Below the pieces are notes generated by a model, which was not told the origin of the DNA, did not search any database, and saw only the letters and a list, made by a program, of their open reading frames with translations. From NCBI RefSeq assembly GCF_030386795.1, contig NZ_JANUQM010000004.1:506667-570666 (forward strand): 64,000 bases of DNA, written 5' to 3'. Positions 35,701-45,100 of this stretch are shown piece after piece. The DNA is from Streptomyces sp. S.PNR 29. Lineage in GTDB: Bacteria > Actinomycetota > Actinomycetes > Streptomycetales > Streptomycetaceae. How positions within the stretch are numbered: position 1 is the first letter of the stretch; each line of letters begins with the position of its first letter. A program made the position numbers and the translations under genes.

Positions 35701-37362
35701 CCCGAGGACGACACGGACGCCCCGAAGGCGTCCCTCCCCGCCCTGAGGGAGGCCTACCGGGCCGCCTCCCAGGTGTACGAGAAGGTCGGCGTCGGCGCCG
35801 ACCTGCGCGCCGAGCAGGCCCGTGCGGAGAGCGACGAGAGCGCGGCCCGCGCCGAGCTGGACCGGCTCAGCAACAAGGTCCGCACCCGCGCGGAGCAGCT
35901 TCTTCAGTCGCCCGACGGTTCCGACGGGCCCTCCCGGCAGGCCGCCGCCGCGCGCGCGGAAGAGCTGGTGCAGCTCCTGGAGACGCGCATGTCCAGCGCG
36001 AGCGAGCAGCTCGGGCGACTGCGCGGCGAGGCCGAACGGCTCGCACCCGAGGACGGCGAGGCCCACACCGAGCTGCCCGAGGAGCTGGTACCGAGCGACG
36101 CCGAGCACGCGCAGACCCTGCTGCGCACGGCCACAGCCGAACTGGCCTCGCGCACCGAGGCCTTGACGCAGGCCCGGGAGGCGCACGCCGAGCTGCTCGA
36201 AGCCCATCGCGCCGCCGAGGATGCGGCCGGTGGCTTCGACGAGATCGCCGCCATGCTGCGTGACCTGCTGCGCGAGCACGCCGTTGAGGAGGAGCAGGAG
36301 GCGCCGGAGCCGTATCCCGGCAGCCTGGAGGAGGCCCGGCAGTCCGCCGCCGAGGCCCGCCGGTCGCTGCGCGGCTGCGCCGCCGACCTGTCCGCCGCCG
36401 AAGCCGCCGTACGCGAGGCCAGCGACATCCTCGTCCGGCACGCCAACTCCACGCGGTACGAGCAGGTACGCACCCCCGCGCGGCAGCAGATCCGCGAGCT
36501 GCCCGCCTCCGCGCTGCCCGAGCACGCCCAGAAGTGGGCCGACGCCTTCGCGCCCCGGCTCCGCGTCCTGACCGACGAACTGGAGCAGCTGGAACGCAAC
36601 CGCGACTCGATCGTGGACCGGCTGCGCGGGCTCGTGGAGTCGGCCCTCGCCACGCTCAGGTCCGCCCAGCGGCTGTCGCGGCTGCCCGAAGGACTCGGCG
36701 AGTGGTCCGGTCAGGAGTTCCTGCGTATCCGTTTCGAGGAACCCGACCAGGCCACGCTCACCGAGCGGCTCGGCGAGGTCATCGACGAGGCGACCCGCGC
36801 GGCCGTGAAGAAGAACTCCGACCTGCGGCGCGACGGCATGTCCCTGCTGCTGCGCGGCGTGGCCGCCGCGATCCAGCCCAAGGGCGTGGCCGTCGAAATT
36901 CTCAAGCCGGACGCCGTGCTGCGCGCCGAGCGCGTCCCCGTCGGGCAGATGGGCGACGTGTTCTCCGGCGGCCAGCTGCTCACCGCCGCCATCGCCCTGT
37001 ACTGCACGATGGCCGCGCTGCGGTCGAACGACCGGGGCCGCGACAAGCACCGGCACGCCGGCACGCTGTTCCTCGACAACCCGATCGGCCGGGCCAACGC
37101 CACCTATCTGCTGGAGCTCCAGCGTGCGGTGTCGGACGCCCTGGGCGTCCAGCTCCTCTACACCACCGGGCTGTTCGACACGACCGCGCTGGCGGAGTTC
37201 CCGCTCGTCATCCGGCTGCGCAACGACGCCGACCTGAGGGCCGGGCTGAAGTACATCAGCGTGGAGGAGCACCTCCGGCCGGGACTCCCTCAGCAGGCCG
37301 CGGCCGGGGAGGCGGTGCACAGCGAGATCACGGCGACACGGATGTTCAAACGGCCTGCGTGA
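32740..37362 (+). CDS. Large SMC/MukB-type coiled-coil ATPase
   Basis: 1540 residues. ABC-type head halves at both ends: Walker A LFLENGGGKSVLL (Lys69); signature FSGGQLLTAAIALYCTMA from residue 1408; Walker B TLFLDNPIGRANATYLLELQ, where Asp1446 is kept but the usual catalytic Glu is Asn1447. Between them are two long Ala/Glu/Arg coiled coils (about 290-670 and 805-1240) flanking a non-coiled, hinge-like domain (about 679-795, GIPALPGWRYLAQAV.. ELVDGVIITDPD). This is the SMC/MukB/JetC layout. It follows the kleisin- and KITE-like genes by 36 nt. No JetD-type TOPRIM nuclease gene follows. Likely a DNA-loop-extruding or DNA-entrapping complex; role unknown. Confidence 0.85.
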   Translation: MYELSRVRLYSIGPAGARYADTVLDLRGVGEPVPDPAPTQAEFFEEEPVGPPRRPAPAGVLFLENGGGKSVLLKLIFSVMLPGHRNTLGGASSGVLRKFLLADDCGHVALEWQHVQTGECVVVGKVSEWRGRQVSNDPRKFAEAWYSFRPGPGLTLDNLPVAESTAVRAPAEGQSGAQGRRRTMKGFRDALTEAGKAYPHLEVHWEEIHERWTEHLGDLGLDPELFRYQREMNADEGEAAGLFAVKKDSDFTDLLLRAVTDTRDTDGLADLVSGFGNKLGRRAELIAERDFTAGSVDLLGRIVEAAQARTRARDIHTGAERRTRTLARRLSARGAQERTRAADLAQRVTAAAYAVTHAEAARERSALIAAELAYRHASLALAGAEKAAAAQKRELADARTLHSAWQAAEAVLRHRAAADRVARVSAAIQEAERDAAPALAARAKAAVDLVRALHAAAENAEHHANEEEERSAALQEVSDSAYRDSTAAATEAQRARSEAGHLRQRLTEVEQETAEAVRAGWLDDSTPDADPARAALAASDAEKTAVAAWDTARETARRATEHAREAAAAETRAELTAARAADAATAAERAYDGERRTAQALAGEERLAELLGIAGHGSRAGVPQQRRDEDAVGSPEASGGHLTAEELDRFADELHELLDDAVSSAERQLFELRTAAADDARILGALGDGGLLPPGPDVLATVEYLGEHGIPALPGWRYLAQAVDPADHARVLAARPELVDGVIITDPDSHARAREALSDAALLPRSAVAVGTAAALLAPTPAPESGDGDVFLVPPNPAMHDEHAADEERQALRARATERDEEIRTLAARLGKDRELAARLASWRTGCPAGRLAELAQAAQDARAFAEEAEAELAEARTVRAEADETAAEAVRVRDERQEAAQKARRSADALAGLAFRLRERAGWQVKLRELADEAAESEARAQVCLERARAADEDRRAAQRAADDARRTARALRAERSEIAGAPDEVPEDDTDAPKASLPALREAYRAASQVYEKVGVGADLRAEQARAESDESAARAELDRLSNKVRTRAEQLLQSPDGSDGPSRQAAAARAEELVQLLETRMSSASEQLGRLRGEAERLAPEDGEAHTELPEELVPSDAEHAQTLLRTATAELASRTEALTQAREAHAELLEAHRAAEDAAGGFDEIAAMLRDLLREHAVEEEQEAPEPYPGSLEEARQSAAEARRSLRGCAADLSAAEAAVREASDILVRHANSTRYEQVRTPARQQIRELPASALPEHAQKWADAFAPRLRVLTDELEQLERNRDSIVDRLRGLVESALATLRSAQRLSRLPEGLGEWSGQEFLRIRFEEPDQATLTERLGEVIDEATRAAVKKNSDLRRDGMSLLLRGVAAAIQPKGVAVEILKPDAVLRAERVPVGQMGDVFSGGQLLTAAIALYCTMAALRSNDRGRDKHRHAGTLFLDNPIGRANATYLLELQRAVSDALGVQLLYTTGLFDTTALAEFPLVIRLRNDADLRAGLKYISVEEHLRPGLPQQAAAGEAVHSEITATRMFKRPA

Positions 37363-37473
37363 CCGTCACGCCTCCGTGATCAGATCCGCGTCGGCGCGCA
37401 CGCACCGCCGCCTGCCCGCCGCGAGGAGGGCGACAGCGTCCGCGTCACGGAGGGCGTGCCGCTCCCGCCCACT

Positions 37474-38016
37474 TCAGGGATGCGACAACTGCCCGGCCCC
37501 GCCCCGCCGACGTATCCGCTCCCGGGTCCGCTCAGCGGCCCGGGCCTGACGGCGGGCCCGGCGTCGCTCGCGCCTGAGGGCGCGCGCGGTGCTGCTCGGC
37601 ATCGACACCACGCCGTTGCGCTGGTTCCAGACCTGGCGTGTCACCCAGACGTCGAGCACACCCCACGTGGCCACCACCGTGCTGGCCACGCTGCTGATCA
37701 CCATCGGGAAGGCCAGCCAGGACGCGGCCATCGTGCACAGGAAGGCCACCATCGCCTGGATCAGTGTCAGCGCGACGATGAGCACCGCCCGCACGGCCGC
37801 CCTGCGCACCGGATCCGGCAACCGGCGCCGCCGCGCCGGCTCCTCTATCCACAACGGACGGTAGTACGGCTGCTCCCGCCCACCACTGCGCTGACCACCC
37901 GCCGCCTGGCGCCGGGCTGCCGGAATGTCGGGACCCGGTGCCCCGGGGTGCTGCTGAGCCGTCAGGTTCCCCGTCCCGCCGCCCGCGGACGCCTCGCGCC
38001 GCTCCGCCGTGCCCAT
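37474..38016 (-). CDS. Hypothetical membrane protein
   Basis: 180 residues: a disordered Gly/Ala/Arg N-terminus, PYYRPLWIEEPARRRRLPDPVRRA, two hydrophobic spans (AVLIVALTLIQAMVAFLCTMAASWLAF and VISSVASTVVATWGVLDVW) and a strongly basic C-terminal helix (ALRRERRRARRQARAAERTRERIRRR). Unknown function. Convergent with the SMC operon, from which it is separated by 111 nt. Confidence 0.7.
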   Translation of the reverse strand: MGTAERREASAGGGTGNLTAQQHPGAPGPDIPAARRQAAGGQRSGGREQPYYRPLWIEEPARRRRLPDPVRRAAVRAVLIVALTLIQAMVAFLCTMAASWLAFPMVISSVASTVVATWGVLDVWVTRQVWNQRNGVVSMPSSTARALRRERRRARRQARAAERTRERIRRRGGAGQLSHP

Positions 38017-38434
38017 CAACGTGTCACTCCCCACCGCCAGCAGACCGCTCGCCTCGTGTCCGAAGACCCGGCTCCCCAGTGGCTGCCCGGCTTGCGCTGT
38101 TTTACGCCGCCTGGATGCGGGACGCGGCTCCTGTGGCCGACTCCGCCCCCGTTTCCCGTAGGGAAAGACGAATGACGCAGACTCAAGATTCCCAAGAAAA
38201 CGAAAAAATCTGGCCAACCGGCCAGGCTCGCCGGACAGATCGGTTCCCGCGGCATCGCCGGTTTTGGGGAGGCAATCTCCTCCCATGACCGGACAACTCG
38301 CCATGTCTTGACGTCGGCACTGCAGTTCAGCCTCCGGACTCGCCTTCGAGTTAACTGCGCGTCGGTAGTAGGCTCGCGGGCGTTTGTTGACGCACATGCA
38401 CCCCCTGCCGGTGGGGGTCGAGCTGGGGGAGGCC
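38017..38434. other. 418-nt divergent intergenic region
   Basis: No gene is supported. It has an AT-rich patch unusual for this genome at about 38158-38215, a GGAGGCAATCTCCTCC hairpin near 38268-38285, and a TAGGCT-type -10 near 38369 upstream of the cvn operon. Confidence 0.45.
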
Positions 38435-41326
38435 ATGCGCTTTCGCGGGAAGTCGATCCGCCGGAAGATCGTGGCGCTGCTTCTCGTGCCGCTGGTGTCC
38501 CTGGCAGCGATCTGGGGCTTCGCCACGGTGCTCACAGGACGTGAAGTGGCCCAGCTGTTCAACGTGTCGTCCGTCGTGGAGAAGGTCGGCTACCCCACCG
38601 AGGACGTCGTCCGCGCGCTGCAGCAGGAGCGCCGTCAGACACTCGTCTACCTCGCCGACCCGCGGGCGTCGGATGCGCTGTCCGCTCTCCGCACCACCCG
38701 GACCGCCACCGACGCCGCCGTCGCCAAGATCGTCAAGAGCGCAAAGAGCCCCGACGTCCGTGACGCGATGGACACGGACGACGACGCACACCTCACCGCG
38801 GTCCTGGAGGCACTCGACGGCATCGACGCGCTGCGCCGCAGTGTCGAGGACGGCTCGGCGACCAGGGCCCAGGCCTTCAGCCAGTACAACCGTCTCGTCG
38901 ACCCGTGTTACGTGCTGCTGGCGTCCCTCGACGGCATTGACAGCGTGGAGATGGACAAGCAGGCCCGCGCCCTCGTCAACCTCACCCGCGCCCGCGAACT
39001 GCTCTCCCGCGAGGACGCCCTCCTCGGCTCCGCCCTCGTGGTCGGGAAGCTCTCCCGCGAGGAGATCCGCGAGGTCTCCGACCTCGTCGCTCAGCGGACC
39101 CTGATGTACGAGGTCAGCCTGCCGGTCCTGCCATCGGCGGAACGGGAGCGTTACGACCGGTTCTGGAAGAACGCCACCGCCGCCCCGCTGCGCTCGGCCG
39201 AGCAGGCTGTCGTCTCCTCCGAGCCCGGCACACCGCGCGCCGTGACCGCCAAGAGCTGGGACACCGCCGCCGGAAGGGTGCTCGACGAACTCGCCACACT
39301 CAACGATGAGGCGGGCGACCGCTACCAGGACCGCGTCCAACCGGAGGCGATCGACGTCATCGTCAAGGCGTCCGTCGTCGGCGTCCTCGGTCTGATCGCC
39401 GTGCTGTTCTCCCTCTTCCTGTCCGTGCGCATCGGCCGTGGCCTCATCCGCGACCTGCGACAGCTGCGTCTTGAGGCCCACGAGGCGTCCGGTGTCCGAC
39501 TGCCCAGCGTCATGCGCCGTCTCTCCGCGGGCGAGCAGGTCGACGTGGAAACCGAGGTCCCGCGCCTGGAGTACGACAAGAACGAGATCGGTGACGTCGG
39601 CCAGGCCCTCAACACCCTGCAGCGCGCCGCCGTCGAAGCCGCCGTCAAACAGGCCGAACTCCGTGCCGGCGTCTCCGAGGTCTTCGTCAACCTCGCCCGG
39701 CGCAGCCAGGTCCTGCTCCACAAGCAGCTCACCCTGCTCGACACCATGGAACGCAGGACCGAGGACACCGAGGAACTCGCCGACCTGTTCCGCCTGGACC
39801 ACCTCACCACCCGCATGCGCCGGCACGCCGAGGGCCTGGTGATCCTCTCCGGCGCCGCACCTTCCCGCCAGTGGCGCAAACCCGTCCAGCTCATGGACGT
39901 GGTGCGCGCCGCCGTCGCCGAGGTCGAGGACTACGAACGCATCGAAGTCCGGCGTCTGCCCCGTATCGCCGTGACCGGCCCGGCGGTCGCGGACCTCACC
40001 CATCTCGTGGCTGAACTCCTGGAGAACGCCACGGTGTTCTCCCCTCCGCACACCGCGGTCCAGGTCCTGGGCGAGCGGGTCGCCAACGGCTTCACCCTGG
40101 AGATCCACGACCGCGGCCTGGGCATGGCGGCCGACGCCCTGCTGGACGCGAACCTGCGGCTCGCCGAGACGCCGGAGTTCGAGCTGTCCGACACCGACCG
40201 GCTCGGCCTGTTCGTGGTCAGCCGGCTCGCCCAGCGGCAGAACGTCCGGGTCTCCCTGCAACCGTCCCCGTACGGCGGCACCACCGCCGTCGTCTTCATC
40301 CCCGACGCGCTGCTGACCGACGACGCCCCGGACACCAACGGCATCGGTTTCCGCCTCGACCGTCCCCAGCGCTCCCAGGCGATCGAGCCGGAGAAGACCC
40401 GCCGTCCCGCCCTCTCCCAGGCGCCCGTCCAGCTGCCCGGCTCGCTCCTGGACGGCCCGGTCGAGCTGGAGGCCCCGGTCGACCTCGACTCCATCGCGGA
40501 CTTCCCGGACGTGCTGGACGACGAGGACAGCGAACGCGGCGGCCTGTTCCGCCCGGGGCGTGCCCTCACCCACGCGGAGGAGGAGCCGACGGTCCGCCAC
40601 GGCGAGCAGCAGCACCGGACCGCCGAAGCCCGCGGCGGGCCCGATCCGGCCGATCCGGAGGAGCACCTGAGCGCCCCGGTGCCGCTGCCCCGCCGCCGCA
40701 CCCCCAAGCTGGTCAGCTCCCACGGACGCCCGGTTGCCGAGCGGACCCGGCGGGAGCGGACGGACGACGAGCCGTCGGCGGGCACGAGCCGGCCGGAGCC
40801 GGAGGCAATGCCTTCGCTGCCGCTCCGCCGTCGTGGCCAGGAGCCCATGACCGGGCGCGATCCGAGCAGGCCGGAACCCGAGTCCGGCCCCTCGCTTCCG
40901 GCTCGGCGCGGCGGTGACGAATCCCCGGGAGCCCGGGGCGGAAGCCTCGGCGAGGCATCGGAGCCGTCGGCCCTGCCCCGGCGGACCCGGCGTGCCGAGA
41001 TCGCGTCGAGCGTCCCGGACAGCCCCGCCAGGCCTCCCGGCCCCGGGCAGCGGGAGACCGGCTCCGGTACCGGCCCCACCGGTTCGGGTACTCGGCCGCT
41101 GCCCCGGCGCGTGCGGCAGGCCAACCTGGCGCCCCAGCTGAAGCAGAGCTCCGAGCGGAGCGCTGAGGGCCGAGCCGGCCTCGCCGAACGGGACGCCGAC
41201 GAAGTACGGAGCCGCATGGCCTCACTCCAGCGTGGCTGGCAGCGTGGCCGTGAGGAGAACGCCGCGGGCGACGACGCCCACAGCGGCACAGCACCACAAC
41301 GAACGACAAAGGGGGACGGTCGATGA
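38435..41326 (+). CDS. cvnA: Conservon sensor kinase-like protein CvnA
   Basis: 963 residues. N-terminal membrane anchor (residues 10-32), an extracytoplasmic helical nitrate/sulfonate-type (NIT) sensor region (about 50-300), a second span (about 309-331), then HAMP-like and coiled helices. The kinase-like part has VFVNLARRSQVLLHKQLTLLDTMERR and an HATPase_c domain with LLENATVFSPP (N box) and IHDRGLGMA (G1). The last about 330 residues are disordered, rich in Pro, Arg and Glu. It likely relays a signal to the downstream roadblock/DUF742/GTPase set. The ATG at 38435 is chosen because GGGGGAGG lies just upstream and MRFRGKSIRRKI is the typical N-terminus. Confidence 0.9.
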   Translation: MRFRGKSIRRKIVALLLVPLVSLAAIWGFATVLTGREVAQLFNVSSVVEKVGYPTEDVVRALQQERRQTLVYLADPRASDALSALRTTRTATDAAVAKIVKSAKSPDVRDAMDTDDDAHLTAVLEALDGIDALRRSVEDGSATRAQAFSQYNRLVDPCYVLLASLDGIDSVEMDKQARALVNLTRARELLSREDALLGSALVVGKLSREEIREVSDLVAQRTLMYEVSLPVLPSAERERYDRFWKNATAAPLRSAEQAVVSSEPGTPRAVTAKSWDTAAGRVLDELATLNDEAGDRYQDRVQPEAIDVIVKASVVGVLGLIAVLFSLFLSVRIGRGLIRDLRQLRLEAHEASGVRLPSVMRRLSAGEQVDVETEVPRLEYDKNEIGDVGQALNTLQRAAVEAAVKQAELRAGVSEVFVNLARRSQVLLHKQLTLLDTMERRTEDTEELADLFRLDHLTTRMRRHAEGLVILSGAAPSRQWRKPVQLMDVVRAAVAEVEDYERIEVRRLPRIAVTGPAVADLTHLVAELLENATVFSPPHTAVQVLGERVANGFTLEIHDRGLGMAADALLDANLRLAETPEFELSDTDRLGLFVVSRLAQRQNVRVSLQPSPYGGTTAVVFIPDALLTDDAPDTNGIGFRLDRPQRSQAIEPEKTRRPALSQAPVQLPGSLLDGPVELEAPVDLDSIADFPDVLDDEDSERGGLFRPGRALTHAEEEPTVRHGEQQHRTAEARGGPDPADPEEHLSAPVPLPRRRTPKLVSSHGRPVAERTRRERTDDEPSAGTSRPEPEAMPSLPLRRRGQEPMTGRDPSRPEPESGPSLPARRGGDESPGARGGSLGEASEPSALPRRTRRAEIASSVPDSPARPPGPGQRETGSGTGPTGSGTRPLPRRVRQANLAPQLKQSSERSAEGRAGLAERDADEVRSRMASLQRGWQRGREENAAGDDAHSGTAPQRTTKGDGR

Positions 41327-41757
41327 CCGCACCGAAGCCGACCGGCCACACCGCGACCAGGGTCGGGGAGCTGAACTGGCTCCTCGACGACCTTGTGGAC
41401 CGCGTCGCGAGCATCCGCAAGGCCGTCGTGCTCTCCGGAGACGGTTTGGCGACGGGAGCGTCCAAGGACCTGACCCGGGAGGACAGCGAGCACCTGGCCG
41501 CCGTCGCCTCCGGGTTCCACAGTCTCGCCAAGGGCGTGGGCCGCCATTTCGAGGCGGGCAACGTACGGCAGACGGTCGTAGAGCTCGACGACGCTTTCCT
41601 GTTCGTGACGGCCGCCGGTGACGGCAGCTGCCTGGCCGTCCTGTCGGACGCCGACTCGGACGTCGGGCAGGTCGCCTACGAGATGACTCTCCTCGTGAAG
41701 CGGGTAGGTGTGCATCTGGGCACCGCCCCGCGCACCGATCTGCCCTCGGGCGGGTAG
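41323..41757 (+). CDS. cvnB: Roadblock/LC7-domain protein CvnB
   Basis: 144 residues with the roadblock fold: LNWLLDDLVDRVASIRKAVVLSGDGLATGASKDLTREDSEHLAAVASGFHSLAKGVGRHF, then VELDDAFLFVTAAGDGSCLAVLSDADSDVGQVAYEMTLLV. Such proteins act as GAP or scaffold partners of the CvnD GTPase. The start overlaps the cvnA stop (ATGA). Confidence 0.94.
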   Translation: MTAPKPTGHTATRVGELNWLLDDLVDRVASIRKAVVLSGDGLATGASKDLTREDSEHLAAVASGFHSLAKGVGRHFEAGNVRQTVVELDDAFLFVTAAGDGSCLAVLSDADSDVGQVAYEMTLLVKRVGVHLGTAPRTDLPSGG

Positions 41758-41766
41758 TGGGATGAC

Positions 41767-42162
41767 ATGAGCGCAGATGGTCAGGGAAGAAGCCACTGGT
41801 TCGACGACGAAGCCGGACCGGTCGTCCGTCCGTACGCCATGACGCGCGGCCGCACCACCAGTGCGGGCCAGCACCGCCTCGACCTGATCGCGGTGGTCGT
41901 CACGGAACCCCACGCGGACGACCCGGAAGCGGACTCGACGCTGTCCCCCGAGCACGTGGACATCGTCGACCTGTGCCGTGACACCCCGCAGTCGGTCGCC
42001 GAACTCGCCGCCGAACTCGACCTGCCGATCGGAGTGGTACGGGTCCTCATCGGGGATCTGGTGGACGCTGAACTGGTCCACGTGAACCGGCCCGTGCCCC
42101 CGGCCGAACTGCCGGACGAAAGTATTCTGCGCGACGTGATCAACGGCCTCCGGGCGCTGTGA
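41767..42162 (+). CDS. cvnC: DUF742 protein CvnC
   Basis: 131 residues: SHWFDDEAGPVVRPYAMTRGRTTSAGQHRLDLIAVV, then a winged-helix DUF742 core VDIVDLCRDTPQSVAELAAELDLPIGVVRVLIGDLVDAELVHV. Third conservon member, 9 nt after cvnB. Normally cvnD would follow at once; here a 3.6-kb enzyme gene lies between. Confidence 0.94.
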   Translation: MSADGQGRSHWFDDEAGPVVRPYAMTRGRTTSAGQHRLDLIAVVVTEPHADDPEADSTLSPEHVDIVDLCRDTPQSVAELAAELDLPIGVVRVLIGDLVDAELVHVNRPVPPAELPDESILRDVINGLRAL

Positions 42163-42186
42163 ACGGCGCGGAAGCGAGGTAGTGAC

Positions 42187-45100
42187 GTGACAGGCTGGCA
42201 GTTCTGGGTCGACCGAGGCGGCACGTTCACCGACGTCGTCGCGCGGCGCCCGGACGGTCGCCTGCTCACCCACAAGCTGCTGTCGGACAATCCGGCCCGT
42301 TACTCCGACGCGGCGGTCGCGGCCGTCCGTGCCCTGCTGGACGGCTCCCGCGAGCCCGTGGAGGCCGTCCGGATGGGGACGACGGTCGCCACCAACGCCC
42401 TCCTGGAGCGCAAGGGCGAGCGGACCTTGCTGGTCGTCACCCGCGGCTTCCGTGACGCCCTGCGTATCGCCTACCAGAACCGCCCCCGCATCTTCGCCCG
42501 CCGCATCGACCTGCCCGAGCTGCTGTACGAACGGGTCGTCGAGGTGGACGAGCGCATCGCCGCCGACGGCACCGTCCTGCGCGCCCCCGATCTGGACGCC
42601 CTTGCCGGGCCCCTCCAGCAGGCCTACGACGACGGCATCCGTGCCGTCGCCGTGGTCTGTCTGCACAGCCACCTCCACCCCGCTCACGAACAAGCCGTCG
42701 GGGAGCTGGCCGCTCGCGTCGGCTTCCTGCAGATCTCGCTGTCCAGCGAGGTCAGCCCGCTGATGAAGCTTGTCCCGCGTGGAGACACCGCCGTCGTCGA
42801 CGCCTACCTGTCGCCCGTGCTGCGCCGCTACGTCCAGCACGTCGGCGATGAGCTGCGAGGCGTGCGACTGATGTTCATGCAGTCCAACGGCGGCCTGGCC
42901 GAAGCCGGGCAGTTCCGCGGCAAGGACGCCATTCTGTCGGGTCCCGCCGGAGGCATCGTCGGCATGGCCCGCATGTCGCAGCTCGCCGGTTTCGACCGCG
43001 TCATCGGCTTCGACATGGGCGGTACCTCCACCGACGTCTCGCACTTCGCCGGCGACTACGAACGCGTCTTCACCACCCAGATCGCGGGCGTAAGGCTGCG
43101 CGCGCCCATGCTGGACATCCACACCGTGGCGGCCGGCGGCGGCTCGGTCCTCCATTTCGACGGCTCCCGCTACCGCGTAGGGCCGGACTCGGCGGGTGCG
43201 GACCCGGGACCCGCCTGCTACCGCGGCGGCGGCCCGCTCGCCGTCACCGACGCCAACGTCATGCTCGGCCGGATCCAGCCCGCCCACTTCCCCAAGGTGT
43301 TCGGTCCCGACGGCGACCAGCCCCTCGACGAGCAGCTCGTCCGCGACCGCTTCAGCGCCCTCGCGCGCGAGATCCGTGAGCAGACCGGCGACGACCGCAC
43401 CCCCGAGCAGGTGGCCGAGGGCTACCTGCGGATCGCGGTCGCCAACATCGCCAACGCCGTGAAGCGGATCTCCGTCCAGAAGGGCCACGACATCACCCGG
43501 TACGCCCTCACCACCTTCGGAGGTGCGGGCGGCCAGCACGCCTGCATGGTCGCCGACTCGCTCGGCATCCGCACCGTCCTCGTGCCCCCTATGGCCGGTG
43601 TCCTCTCCGCACTCGGCATCGGCCTCGCCGACACCACGGCGATGCGCGAGCAGTCCGTCGAGGCACCCCTGGAGCCGGCCGCGATGCCCGCCGTCCTCAA
43701 GACCGGCGACGACCTGGAGGGCGCCGCCCGCGCCGAACTCCTCGCCGAGGACGTCCCGGAGCGCAACGTCCAGGTCACCCGCCGCGCCCAGCTTCGCTAC
43801 GACGGCACCGACACCACCCTCACCGTCGAGCTGACCGACCCCGACACCATGCGTCGAGCCTTCGAAGAACGTCATCGCGCCACGTACTCCTTCACGCTCG
43901 ACCGCCCGATCGTCGTCGAAGCCCTCTCCGTCGAAGCCACCGGCATCACAGAACCCCCCGATCTCTCCGCCCTCGCTCCCTACGAAGGCACCCTCGAAAG
44001 CCACGCGGCCGCCCCGGAGACCATCCGTCTCCACACGGGCGGCGCCTGGCGCGACGTACCCCTCCACCGCCGAGAGGACCTGCCCCCCGGCGAGACCGTC
44101 ACCGGCCCCGCGATCATCACCGAGTCCAGTGCGACGACCGTCGTCGACGACGGCTGGCGGGCCGCGGCGACCGACGACGGGCATCTGGTCATGGAACGCG
44201 TGGCGATTACGGAGAGTTCCGATCTCGACACGAAAGTCGATCCGGTCCTCCTTGAGGTCTTCAACAACCTCTTCATGTCCATCGCCGAGCAGATGGGCGC
44301 TCGCCTGGAGTCCACCGCCCAGTCCGTCAACATCAAGGAGCGCCTGGACTTCTCCTGCGCCCTCTTCGACCCGGACGGAAACCTGGTGGCCAACGCCCCC
44401 CACATCCCCGTCCACCTGGGTTCCATGGGCACCAGCGTCAAGGAGGTCATCCGGCGGCGCGGCTCCCGGATGCGGCCGGGAGACACGTATGCGGTCAATG
44501 ACCCGTACCACGGCGGCACCCACCTGCCCGACGTCACCGTCATCACCCCCGTGTTCGACCAAGGGGACACGGAGGGTGACCGCATCCTGTTCTACGTCGC
44601 CTCCCGCGGCCACCACGCCGAGATCGGCGGCATTGCCCCTGGCTCCATGCCCGCGAACAGCCGCACCATCGAGGAGGAGGGCGTCCTCTTCGACAACTGG
44701 CTGCTCGCGGAGAACGACCGCTTCCGCGACGAGGAGACGCTCCGCCTGCTGACCGAGGCGCCCTGTCCCTCACGCAACCCGAAGACGAACCTCGCCGACC
44801 TGCGCGCCCAGATCGCCGCGAACCGGAAGGGCGTCGACGAGGTCGGCCGGATGATCGACGACTTCGGTCTCGACGTCGTCCAGGCGTACATGAAGCACGT
44901 CCAGGACAACGCCGAGGAGGCCGTCCGCCGGGTCATCGACGCGCTGGACGACGGTGAGTACGCCTACGAGACCGACTCCGGCGCCGTCATCCGCGTACGC
45001 GTCCGCGTGGACCGCGACAAACGGTCCGCGACGATCGACTTCACGGGCACGTCACCGCAGCTGACGACCAACTTCAACGCCCCGTTCTCGGTCGTCAACG

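Noticed and set aside
34591..37320. Large minus-strand frame opposite the SMC-like ATPase
   Set aside because: Gly/Val/Leu-rich mirror of the coiled-coil codons without any domain.
36961..38016. Search for a JetD-type TOPRIM nuclease next to the SMC operon
   Set aside because: The downstream gene is a 180-aa membrane protein and upstream is a GntR regulator; no nuclease motif seen, so a complete Wadjet system is not claimed.
39931..44616. A 1561-codon open frame on the minus strand opposite the cvn and oxoprolinase genes
   Set aside because: It is a mirror of high-GC codon bias; the plus-strand proteins have clear domains there and the antisense translation is low-complexity Gly/Val/Arg.
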